Assembly: GCF_050219315.1 (NCBI RefSeq)
Contig: NZ_CP116939.1
Span: 806,001-870,000 of the forward strand
From: Megasphaera_A sueciensis
GTDB lineage: Bacteria > Bacillota > Negativicutes > Veillonellales > Megasphaeraceae
Direction: 5' to 3'
DNA: 64,000 bases
Below the pieces are notes generated by a model. The model searched no databases and was not told the DNA's origin. It worked only from the letters and a program-made list of their open reading frames with translations. This document shows, piece after piece, positions 27,538-34,990 of the stretch. The translations under genes were made by a program, and so were the position numbers. Each line of letters begins with the position of its first letter. Positions within the stretch are counted from its first letter, which is position 1.

Positions 27538-27542
27538 GTCAA
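27514..27542 (-). promoter_or_regulatory. Promoter of arsR and the CoA-disulfide reductase fusion
   Basis: Minus strand TTGACT (complement of 27537-27542), 17-bp spacer, TAATAT (complement of 27514-27519), 35 bp before the arsR ATG. Confidence 0.75.
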
Positions 27543-27630
27543 GTCTATTTTTTTAATTATGCTCATTGAAAAAGATACGATTACACGACATCATGAATCG
27601 TAAAATAATTTAGTGTAAAATAAATATTTC

Positions 27631-27659
27631 TTGTATTAATGACAAAAAACAATTACAAT
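27631..27659 (+). promoter_or_regulatory. Possible promoter of the NfsB-like nitroreductase
   Basis: TTGTAT (27631-27636), 17-bp spacer, TACAAT (27654-27659), 55 bp before the ATG. The -35 is weak. Confidence 0.45.
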
Positions 27660-27713
27660 TCAAATAGGAAATATATAACTTTATTACTATTATAAAAAAG
27701 AAGGGATACACTT

Positions 27714-28373
27714 ATGAATATAACAACTATCACCTCACACCGCTATGCTACGAAAGCATTTGATGCATCAAAACGCATTCCACCTGAAATATTTTCGCAA
27801 ATAGAAAATTTACTGCAATTGAGTCCTTCCAGTGTAAACATACAACCTTGGCATTTTATCATCGCTTCTACAGAAAAAGGACGCAGCCGTATTGCAAAAG
27901 CTATGGCACCAGAGCAATATGAATATAATATACCTAAAGTATTACAGGCTTCTCATGTCATCGTATTTTGCGCTAAGTCCAATATAGAAGACGAATATAT
28001 TCAACATATCACCGATACAGAAGAGCAAAGCGGCCGGTATACTACCGCCCAATCAAAAGAAAAAGGATTGCAGGGCCGTACATATTTTGTTAATACACAT
28101 CGTTTTGATCGACAGGACAGTACCAGTTGGTTAAGTAAACAAGTCTATTTGAATCTAGGCACTGTTCTGCTTGGTGCTGCACTTCTTGGATTAGATGCAA
28201 CTCCTATGGAAGGATTTGACGAAACTATAATGGACACAGAATTTCAGCTTTGTGAACAAGGATATACCGCTCTTGTAGTCCTTGCTTTGGGGTATCATGC
28301 TGAAAATGATTTTAACAAATCACTTCCTAAATCCCGATTAGAAAAAAAAGAAATTTTCACTGAATTAGATTAA
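27714..28373 (+). CDS. NAD(P)H-dependent nitroreductase, NfsB-like
   Basis: 219 residues, FMN enzyme that reduces nitroaromatics and quinones. HRYATKAFDASKRIP at the N terminus carries the FMN phosphate-binding Arg. PSSVNIQPWHFIIAS, YLNLGTVLLGAALLGLDATPMEGFD and VLALGYHAENDFN complete the NfsB pattern. It is divergent from the arsR operon, has its own terminator, and lies inside the redox island. Confidence 0.9.
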   Translation: MNITTITSHRYATKAFDASKRIPPEIFSQIENLLQLSPSSVNIQPWHFIIASTEKGRSRIAKAMAPEQYEYNIPKVLQASHVIVFCAKSNIEDEYIQHITDTEEQSGRYTTAQSKEKGLQGRTYFVNTHRFDRQDSTSWLSKQVYLNLGTVLLGAALLGLDATPMEGFDETIMDTEFQLCEQGYTALVVLALGYHAENDFNKSLPKSRLEKKEIFTELD

Positions 28374-28405
28374 ACAACCAATTGTAATATAGTGTGAAAA
28401 TTATG

Positions 28406-28450
28406 AAAAAACTATGAATGGTGTAGTGTTACATCATCAATAGTTTTTTT
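28406..28450 (+). terminator. Terminator after the nitroreductase gene
   Basis: AAAAAACTAT/ATAGTTTTTTT outer stem with an imperfect inner ATGGTGTA/TACATCAT-like stem, ending in a run of seven T. Confidence 0.8.
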
Positions 28451-28460
28451 ATAATATTTC

Positions 28461-28489
28461 TTGACTTGTTTTATCCAGAATACTATAAT
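28461..28489 (+). promoter_or_regulatory. Promoter of the Rrf2 regulator / acyl-CoA dehydrogenase fusion unit
   Basis: TTGACT (28461-28466), 17-bp spacer, perfect TATAAT (28484-28489), 42 bp before the TTG start of the Rrf2 gene. No other good promoter is seen before the fusion gene, so the two are probably co-transcribed. Confidence 0.8.
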
Positions 28490-28530
28490 AGAAATAAATC
28501 AAACACATAGGCCTTAAAAGGAGAAAAAAA

Positions 28531-28956
28531 TTGTTAATTACAAAGGAAACAGATTATGCATTGCGCATACTTCGCTCATTGGCCGATGCCGGTAATACAA
28601 AAACACCGATCAAGGAAATTTGTGATAAAGAACTGTTGCCTCAACAATTTGTCTACAAAATAGCAAAAAAACTGGCAAAAGCAAGTATCATCGAATTAAG
28701 TCGGGGAGTTGGCGGTGGCTGCCGTTTAATCTGCGATCTCCATGATATTTCATTGTTCACGCTTATTACTATTATGGATGCGGATAGACCAATTAGTGCT
28801 TGTATGCAGACAAATTATCATTGTCCTTGGCGCGAAAAATACCGGCAAGTATGTTTGGTTCATACCCATTTAAGTCACTTACAAAAAGAGATTAACGAAA
28901 AACTACATTCTTATTCACTGTATACTATTTTATTTGATGCCCGTATTTTAAAATAA
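28531..28956 (+). CDS. Rrf2-family transcriptional regulator with an Fe-S-type Cys set
   Basis: 141 residues from a TTG start, 7-8 nt after AAAGGAG. Winged helix (KETDYALRILRSLADAG, LPQQFVYKIAKKLAKASII, SRGVGGGCRL) followed by a three-Cys segment at 91, 98 and 108, the arrangement that binds an iron-sulfur cluster in IscR, RsrR and related Rrf2 sensors. This suits an O2, NO or redox sensor. It is the first gene of the unit with the acyl-CoA dehydrogenase fusion and precedes the flavodiiron and superoxide reductase genes, its likely targets. Confidence 0.9.
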   Translation: MLITKETDYALRILRSLADAGNTKTPIKEICDKELLPQQFVYKIAKKLAKASIIELSRGVGGGCRLICDLHDISLFTLITIMDADRPISACMQTNYHCPWREKYRQVCLVHTHLSHLQKEINEKLHSYSLYTILFDARILK

Positions 28957-28989
28957 TATATAAGAATGCAGAAAACACTCACTAGTTAC

Positions 28990-29010
28990 ACTCCAATTCT
29001 GGAGTATTTT
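28990..29010 (+). promoter_or_regulatory. Small hairpin plus T-run in the rrf2-fusion gap
   Basis: ACTCCA-ATTC-TGGAGT followed by ATTTTT, 34 bp before the fusion gene start. A 6-bp stem could act as a weak terminator (attenuator) that tunes the ratio of regulator to fusion protein. Confidence 0.4.
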
Positions 29011-29043
29011 TATCAACAATGTTCTTTTAAGGAGGCACTAATT

Positions 29044-30948
29044 ATGTATTTTAAAACGACAGATGAACAAGAGATGCTTCGCACAAAAGTACGCGACTTT
29101 GCGGAAAAGGAAGTAAAGCCAATTGCTTTTTTATTGGATAAGGAAAATCGTTTCCCCGATGAAATCGTCAAAAAAATGGGTAAACTGAACCTCATGGGCC
29201 TTCCCTACCCCAAAGAATACGGCGGTGCCGGTCTGGACGTCGTCAGCTATGCTATTGCTGTCGAAGAATTATCCCGCGTAGATGGCGGAACCGGTGTCAT
29301 TCTGTCTGCTCACGTGTCATTAGGTTCATGGCCTATTTTTGCCTATGGCACGGAAGAACAAAAACAAAAATATTTAGTCCCATTGGCACAAGGCAAAAAA
29401 CTGGGTGCTTTTGGTTTAACAGAACCTGAAGCTGGCAGTGACGCTGGCGGCACAGAAACAACCGCTGTATTGGATGGAGATCATTACATTTTGAATGGCA
29501 ACAAAATTTTTATCACAAATGCTGACAAAGCTGATATTTATGTTGTTTTTGCAGTGACTGCTCCCGATACGGGAACGCACGGCATCAGCGCCTTTATTAT
29601 TGAAAAAGGAATGGAAGGTTTTACCTTTGGCGATCATTATGATAAAATGGGCATTCGCTCTTCTTCTACAGCTGAACTTATTTTCAATGATGTTAAAGTT
29701 CCAAAAGAAAATCTTTTGGGCAAAGAAGGAGAAGGCTTTAAAATTGCCATGTCTACATTAGATGGAGGCCGTATTGGCATCGCTTCTCAAGCATTGGGCA
29801 TTGCACAGGGTGCTTACGAAAATGCCCTGGAATATTCCAAAGAACGTATTCAATTCGGAAAACCCATTTGCCAGCAGCAAGGTATTTCTTTTAAATTGGC
29901 AGATATGGCTACCATGCTCCGTGCTTCTCGTCTTCTTGTATATAGTGCAGCCGAATTAAAAGAAAATCATGAACCGTACGGCATGGAATCAGCAATGGCT
30001 AAACAATATGCTTCAGATAGCTGTCTAACAATTGTTAATGACGCACTGCAAATTTTTGGCGGAACCGGTTATTTAAAAGGTATGGAAGTAGAACGTGCAT
30101 ACCGTGACGCTAAAATTTGTACAATTTATGAAGGTACAAATGAAATTCAGCGTGTAGTTATTGCTTCTCACATTACAGATAAGGTATCTAACGACCACAC
30201 CCCTGCTGTTGGCAAAAAACACGGCCCGATTACGGGAAACCGGAAAAAAATGATACTCAATGAAGGTTCTGCCAAAGAACGTACCGATGCCTTGGTAGCC
30301 GCTTTAAAGAACGACGGTTTTGATTTTACTGTCGGTATTGCTTTGGATACTCCTATTGTCCAAGCAGAACGAGTTGTCAGTGCTGGCAAGGGAATCGGTG
30401 AAAAAAAGAATATGAAACTAATCGAAAATCTAGCTGTCCAGGCAGGAGCGGCTATTGGTTCTTCCCGTCCTGTAGCCGAAACACTGCAATACGTGCCGTT
30501 AGATCGCTATGTAGGTATGTCCGGACAAAAATTCAAGGGAAATTTATATATTGCTTGCGGCATTTCCGGGGCCGGTCAACACTTAAAAGGAATAAAGGAT
30601 GCTGCAACCATCGTAGCGATTAACAAAGATCCGCATGCTCCCATTTTCAAAAATTGTGATTATGGTATTGTCGGCGATTTAATGGAAATACTCCCCTTAC
30701 TTACGAAAGCATTAGATAACGGAAAAGCCAAAAAGCCGGCACCCCCTATGGTTAAAATGAAACGGCCTACTCCCAAAAAAGAAATCCCGCAAAACCTCTA
30801 TGTTTGCAACGGTTGTGGATATGAATACAATCCCGCCATAGGAGATCCTGAAAATGATATTCGTCCCGGTACATCTTTTGAAAAACTTCCAGATGAATGG
30901 ATTTGCCCGGAATGCGGTGAAGATAAAACAGGATTTATCAAGGCCTAA
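29044..30948 (+). CDS. Acyl-CoA dehydrogenase - EtfA FAD domain - rubredoxin fusion
   Basis: 634 residues from ATG 29044 (SD AAGGAGG). Residues 1-380 are a complete short-chain (butyryl-CoA type) acyl-CoA dehydrogenase: AFGLTEPEAGSDAGG, NKIFITNA, and catalytic Glu363 in IYEGTNEIQR. Residues about 400-556 are the C-terminal FAD domain of electron-transfer flavoprotein alpha (VVSAGKGIG, GSSRPVAE, VGMSGQ, ACGISGAGQH, INKDPHAPIF, DYGIVGD) without the EtfA N-terminal domain. After a Lys/Pro linker (about 560-580), residues 584-634 are a rubredoxin with C588, C591, C621 and C624. The order predicts electron flow from acyl-CoA to FAD, to the EtfA FAD, to rubredoxin. It lies between an Rrf2 sensor and a flavodiiron gene. 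Confidence 0.95.
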   Translation: MYFKTTDEQEMLRTKVRDFAEKEVKPIAFLLDKENRFPDEIVKKMGKLNLMGLPYPKEYGGAGLDVVSYAIAVEELSRVDGGTGVILSAHVSLGSWPIFAYGTEEQKQKYLVPLAQGKKLGAFGLTEPEAGSDAGGTETTAVLDGDHYILNGNKIFITNADKADIYVVFAVTAPDTGTHGISAFIIEKGMEGFTFGDHYDKMGIRSSSTAELIFNDVKVPKENLLGKEGEGFKIAMSTLDGGRIGIASQALGIAQGAYENALEYSKERIQFGKPICQQQGISFKLADMATMLRASRLLVYSAAELKENHEPYGMESAMAKQYASDSCLTIVNDALQIFGGTGYLKGMEVERAYRDAKICTIYEGTNEIQRVVIASHITDKVSNDHTPAVGKKHGPITGNRKKMILNEGSAKERTDALVAALKNDGFDFTVGIALDTPIVQAERVVSAGKGIGEKKNMKLIENLAVQAGAAIGSSRPVAETLQYVPLDRYVGMSGQKFKGNLYIACGISGAGQHLKGIKDAATIVAINKDPHAPIFKNCDYGIVGDLMEILPLLTKALDNGKAKKPAPPMVKMKRPTPKKEIPQNLYVCNGCGYEYNPAIGDPENDIRPGTSFEKLPDEWICPECGEDKTGFIKA

Positions 30949-31035
30949 TCCCCAATATACCCCTGCATATATTTCATAAAACTATAGTAGTACCAAATCG
31001 TAATTGCATCATTTAGATAAAAAGGAGGATTTATT

Positions 31036-32238
31036 ATGCATTGTGTTAGAAAAGTAACAGAAGATTTATACTGGGTAGGTGCAAATGACCATCGCCTGGC
31101 TTTATTTGAAAATATTCATCCTATTCCCCGCGGAGTTTCTTATAATGCGTATGTATTGCTCGATGAGAAGACCGTTCTTTTCGATACTGCTGATTGGTCT
31201 GTTTGTCGTCAGTTTTTAGAAAACGTAGATGCCGTGTTATCCGGCCGTCCCCTCGACTATTTAGTTATCAACCATGTAGAACCTGATCATGCCGCTTCCA
31301 TAGCTGAAATCTTGCTTCGTCATCCGGAAACTGTCGTTATTAGTAATGAAAAAGCATTTATGCTGATGCGTCAATTTGGATTTTCTATTGATAGTCGGTA
31401 TGAGGAAGTCAAAGAAGGTGATATTAAATCCTTCGGCAAACATACCGTAACATTTGTAGCCGCTCCTATGGTCCATTGGCCAGAAGCCATGGTCACGTTT
31501 GATACCACAAATGGCGTTCTTTTCTCTGCCGATGCTTTTGGTACATTCGGCGCTATTGACGGAAAACTTTTTAACGATGAAGTAAATTTTGATCGTAATT
31601 GGATTGATGAAGCTCGTCGTTATTATACAAACATAGTAGGAAAATATGGACCTCATGTCCAATATTTATTAAAAAAAGCCGCGGGTATTGATATAAAAAT
31701 AATTTGCCCACTTCATGGTTTGGTATGGCGTAACAATCTTGGGTATTTTATAGATAAATATATGAAATGGAGCACGTATGAACCAGAAGAAAAAGGAGTT
31801 TTGCTGGTGTATGCTTCTATGTACGGCAACACGGAAAGTGCCGCTTCCCTGCTAGCTACTAAATTGGTAGAAAAAGGCATGACAAATGTATCTATGTATG
31901 ACGTATCAAACACCGATATATCTTACCTTATTTCAGAAACATTCCGTCTCAGTCATATTGTATTTGCTTCTGTAACATACAATCTAGGAATTTATCCTAA
32001 AATGCACAATTATTTAATGGACATGAAGGCTCTTAATATTCAAAATCGTACGGCAGCTATTTTAGAAAATGGTTCTTGGGCATGTACAGCGGGATCATTA
32101 ATACGTAAATTTCTCGATGAAGAACTAAAAGGAATAACTGTATTAGACGATACTGTTACTTTAAATTCAGCTATGACAACTGCCCAAGAACCATCTATGG
32201 ATGATATGGTAGCCAGTATTATTGATTCTATGAAGTAA
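31036..32238 (+). CDS. Flavodiiron protein (FprA-type, O2/NO reductase)
   Basis: 400 residues, two domains. The metallo-beta-lactamase domain (1-250) carries the diiron ligands H80, E82, D84 (HVEPDH), H147 (MVHWPE), D166 (SADAFG) and H227 (PLHGLVW). The flavodoxin domain (about 252-400) has the FMN loop ASMYGNTESAA. There is no C-terminal rubredoxin, so it needs an external rubredoxin donor. The gene just upstream encodes one as a fused domain. 87 bp separate them; SD AAAGGAGG. Confidence 0.96.
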   Translation: MHCVRKVTEDLYWVGANDHRLALFENIHPIPRGVSYNAYVLLDEKTVLFDTADWSVCRQFLENVDAVLSGRPLDYLVINHVEPDHAASIAEILLRHPETVVISNEKAFMLMRQFGFSIDSRYEEVKEGDIKSFGKHTVTFVAAPMVHWPEAMVTFDTTNGVLFSADAFGTFGAIDGKLFNDEVNFDRNWIDEARRYYTNIVGKYGPHVQYLLKKAAGIDIKIICPLHGLVWRNNLGYFIDKYMKWSTYEPEEKGVLLVYASMYGNTESAASLLATKLVEKGMTNVSMYDVSNTDISYLISETFRLSHIVFASVTYNLGIYPKMHNYLMDMKALNIQNRTAAILENGSWACTAGSLIRKFLDEELKGITVLDDTVTLNSAMTTAQEPSMDDMVASIIDSMK

Positions 32239-32439
32239 CGTACTAGAAAAACGGTAAAGACAACGGGTATTTCTATTACAAATATAGTTCACAATAAGTA
32301 CCAATTTTTAAATAACCATTTTTCTCTCATTTTTATGTTACTGTATCTTATATTTTTTCTACCTTTTACACATGTGATCCATCGCGTATGTTTGTAGCAA
32401 ATTATATCCCTGGTCTATCTTTTTCCCATTCGTAATGAG

Positions 32440-32468
32440 TTGACTTATACAGAAAATTATTATATAAT
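32440..32468 (+). promoter_or_regulatory. Promoter of the superoxide reductase gene
   Basis: TTGACT (32440-32445), 17-bp spacer, perfect TATAAT (32463-32468), about 100 bp before the ATG. It shares TTGACTT with the rrf2 promoter. The remaining 332-bp gap 32239-32570 holds no gene; no clear terminator follows the flavodiiron gene. Confidence 0.8.
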
Positions 32469-32570
32469 CATCATGTAATGATATAAATAATAATTATTCG
32501 TTAACGATTTAAATTACAGGAAACTAGTTTTATTTAATATTATATATGTATTGAATCAGGAGGTTTTATT

Positions 32571-33017
32571 ATGAACGAAGTAGATTTTTATTATTGTGAA
32601 AAATGCGGTAATCTTGTTGCCGTTATTCAAGGCAGTAACAGCCAGCTCTCTTGCTGTGGTCAGCCAATGAAAAAATTAGTTGCGGGTGCAGTAGATGCTG
32701 CCAAAGAAAAACACATTCCTGCGCTGACATTAAATAATGGAGATTTAATGGTAACGATTGGTTCTGTTGAACATCCGATGACCGATGAACACTTTATTCA
32801 ATGGATTACCTTAGTCAGTGGAAATAAAATAGAAACACATAAATTATTTCCAGGTCAAGCTCCTAAAACAATTTTTAAAGGTGTTGATGTCTCAGGAACT
32901 GTATACGCGTACTGCAATTTACATGGTTTATGGAAAAAGGAATTTGGCAAAGAAGGTATTCAACCATCCCTCGGTGGCTGCTCACCAGAATTTGGCGGCT
33001 GCAAATTAGAAATTTAA
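32571..33017 (+). CDS. Desulfoferrodoxin-type superoxide reductase (2Fe-SOR)
   Basis: Reduces superoxide to hydrogen peroxide without making O2. 148 residues. N-terminal desulforedoxin domain with Cys9, Cys12, Cys28, Cys29 (YYCEKCGN, LSCCGQPM). Catalytic domain with EKHIPAL (Glu-Lys-His), EHPMTDEHFIQW and CNLHGLW, giving the four His and one Cys ligands. A short tail (GGCSPEFGGCKLEI) adds two further Cys not typical of the family. SD AGGAGG; own promoter. SOR also takes electrons from rubredoxin, which fits the fusion protein upstream. Confidence 0.95.
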   Translation: MNEVDFYYCEKCGNLVAVIQGSNSQLSCCGQPMKKLVAGAVDAAKEKHIPALTLNNGDLMVTIGSVEHPMTDEHFIQWITLVSGNKIETHKLFPGQAPKTIFKGVDVSGTVYAYCNLHGLWKKEFGKEGIQPSLGGCSPEFGGCKLEI

Positions 33018-33042
33018 CTATTTTGTTTTCAATATAGCTGTA

Positions 33043-33109
33043 ATTTATCAAGAACAGGAAAACGACCCCTGCTTTTTTAACAGGGGTCGTTTTCCTGTTC
33101 TTGATAAAT
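33043..33109. terminator. Very long bidirectional hairpin between sor and the siaD-like gene
   Basis: A 29-bp perfect stem (left arm 33043-33071, right arm 33081-33109) with a 9-nt loop. It lies 26 bp after the sor stop and 185 bp after the convergent siaD-like stop; nothing else is visible in that gap. Confidence 0.75.
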
Positions 33110-33294
33110 ACAGAATTTTACAAAACAAAAAGCAGCAATATGTTTGCCCTTTATGAAATATAAAAATAAACTGATTCTCCTTTTATATAAACCAGCATCG
33201 TTCATAATATTGTTTTCAAACGACATTCTCAAACTGCTATATAAAAAATTAAAGTAATTTATTTTTACTATTCTATATTTTAAAAACAACCGTC

Positions 33295-34014
33295 TCAAAG
33301 ACGTTCATATAACCTGAAACAATTTCGTCCCGCTTCTTTTGCTCTGTATAATTCCTGATCGGCTTTATCTACTAGCAGCATGATTGGATCCTCCTGCTGA
33401 GGATACAAACAAGCAATTCCGACAGAAATAGTCATTTGGCTTTTAAGTTGTACCGGACTATATTTAGAATATAAACTGTTAACATTCCTAAACAATCGTT
33501 TTACAACATGAATAGCCGCTTCTTTCCCCGATTGCGGCAGCAATATAACAAACTCTTCCCCGCCAAACCGTACTACCATATCTTGCGGACGCCGCACAGA
33601 ACGTTGAAATTCTACCGCCATAGCTTTTAAGCATTCGTCACCTTGTAAATGTCCGTAAGCATCATTATATTTTTTAAAATAATCAATATCGATCATTAAT
33701 AATGAAACCACAAAGTTATGCTCAATAGATTGTTCCCATACTTTTGAAAAAGTTTCCCAAAAATATCTGCGATTATATAATCCCGTTAAACTATCTATCC
33801 GGGATACTTCACTGAATTTTTCAAATAAAATTTTAAGTTCCTGCTCCGTTAAATCGGCAATTTTCACCAATGTTTTTACCTGTTTAAAAAGCTTTTTATA
33901 TTCTTCGTACAGTTCGCGATATTCCTCAACAGAACAGTATTGTTTACTCATCAGTAAATTTTCTGATTTTTCCAAAACCATTTCTTCGGCCATATACAAA
34001 CTTCTGATTGTCAT
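33295..34014 (-). CDS. Diguanylate cyclase, SiaD-like
   Basis: 239 residues: an N-terminal helical/coiled-coil part (about 1-75) and a GGDEF domain (about 75-239) with RIDSLTGLYNRRYFW, an intact active site RFGGEEF, and an RxxD inhibitory site (RPQD) five residues before it. It makes c-di-GMP. As last gene of a siaA-siaB-siaC-like operon, it matches Pseudomonas SiaD, whose activity is switched on by binding SiaC. SD GGGGG; 12 bp after the siaC-like gene. Confidence 0.9.
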   Translation of the reverse strand: MTIRSLYMAEEMVLEKSENLLMSKQYCSVEEYRELYEEYKKLFKQVKTLVKIADLTEQELKILFEKFSEVSRIDSLTGLYNRRYFWETFSKVWEQSIEHNFVVSLLMIDIDYFKKYNDAYGHLQGDECLKAMAVEFQRSVRRPQDMVVRFGGEEFVILLPQSGKEAAIHVVKRLFRNVNSLYSKYSPVQLKSQMTISVGIACLYPQQEDPIMLLVDKADQELYRAKEAGRNCFRLYERL

Positions 34015-34026
34015 AAATTCCCCCGT

Positions 34027-34404
34027 TTAACAGATTTCAACCGTAAATAAAAACTTATTTATTTCTTCTTGAAATTCTTCGCCGCATTCAATAGCTACAT
34101 CATTATCTTTATCACAAATCCATTTTACTGTGATATTACATCCTGTTGATGCTTTTTGTTCCAGTAAATCAAAAATAGTCAGAAATACTTTCGATGTACT
34201 GCTATTAAAATAAATGATTTTAAACTCCAGTACCATGTCCTTCACATTCATTATAAAATAATCATGCAGCCATTCTAAAACCGGAGTATAAAACTTTATC
34301 ACATTTTCTGGATACGATTCTCCTTCAATTCGAAGTTTTCCCGTCTCTGCACAAAAAAAGATATACGGTGTCGATTTTGTTTGTTCAATAATCAAATTTT
34401 CCAT
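34027..34404 (-). CDS. SiaC-family (DUF1987) phospho-switch protein
   Basis: 125 residues matching the SiaC family along its whole length: TKSTPYIFF, GESYPENVIKFYTPVLEWL, IYFNSSTSKVFLTIFDLLE. In Pseudomonas SiaC, Thr68 in the equivalent loop is phosphorylated by SiaB and dephosphorylated by SiaA. Here position 68 is Ser, followed by Ser69 and Thr70. Unphosphorylated SiaC binds and activates the cyclase SiaD. It starts 3 bp after siaB and ends 12 bp before siaD. Confidence 0.88.
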   Translation of the reverse strand: MENLIIEQTKSTPYIFFCAETGKLRIEGESYPENVIKFYTPVLEWLHDYFIMNVKDMVLEFKIIYFNSSTSKVFLTIFDLLEQKASTGCNITVKWICDKDNDVAIECGEEFQEEINKFLFTVEIC

Positions 34405-34407
34405 ACT

Positions 34408-34965
34408 TTATCTCCTCACAGTTACTTTAATACTGAAAAAAAACCAATCGTTTCCTGCCGGTTCAAATGAATACTCCATCGGACCTTCTGACTTTCTTGC
34501 CATTTCAATCAAGCCAAGACCTGCACCCTTTCCATTTAAGGGAAGTACATTGCGGCGTTGTTTTTTATATAAATCCTTTAAATCTTCTCTGCTCAATTTA
34601 TTAAGCATTTCTAGTTTTTCTTTTATTACCGGCATATCTTCTTTCAATACCTTGTTTCCACAGCAAACAAAAAATTTTCCGGCCGGATTTCGTCCCACAA
34701 TTGCCATTCCGAACCGAAGTTCGTGTTCATCATCTTCCCGGACGGTTAATTTTTCAGCAGAATAATTCAAAATATTTTGAACCTGCTCAATAAAAATCGA
34801 AAACACTGTCAAAGCAGTTGAGGTTTCCGCTTCTTCAGCCGCTAAATTCTTTCGTATTGCATTGCCAATTCCTTCAATACTTTCCTGTGCAAAGGCACCG
34901 CAATAGGTCATCAAAATGTCGTTTGCCTTCAAATTTTGATACAATTTATACATCGTTATATCCAT
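34408..34965 (-). CDS. SiaB-family protein kinase (DUF6272)
   Basis: 185 residues from ATG 34965; the frame extends 14 codons upstream into the siaA end, but AGGAGAG favours this start. A GHKL-like fold is suggested by SIFIEQVQNILNYSAEK, FFVCCGNKV, REDLKDLYKKQRRN and GAGLGLIEMARKSEGP (the glycine-rich lid). This matches Pseudomonas SiaB closely in motif order. It probably phosphorylates the neighbouring SiaC-like protein. Confidence 0.88.
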   Translation of the reverse strand: MDITMYKLYQNLKANDILMTYCGAFAQESIEGIGNAIRKNLAAEEAETSTALTVFSIFIEQVQNILNYSAEKLTVREDDEHELRFGMAIVGRNPAGKFFVCCGNKVLKEDMPVIKEKLEMLNKLSREDLKDLYKKQRRNVLPLNGKGAGLGLIEMARKSEGPMEYSFEPAGNDWFFFSIKVTVRR

Positions 34966-34990
34966 ACCTTTGTCTCTCCTATCGCTCTTT

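Noticed and set aside
33077..33298. 73-codon minus-strand open frame after the siaD-like gene
   Set aside because: Overlaps the long hairpin, no Shine-Dalgarno, composition of AT-rich noncoding DNA.
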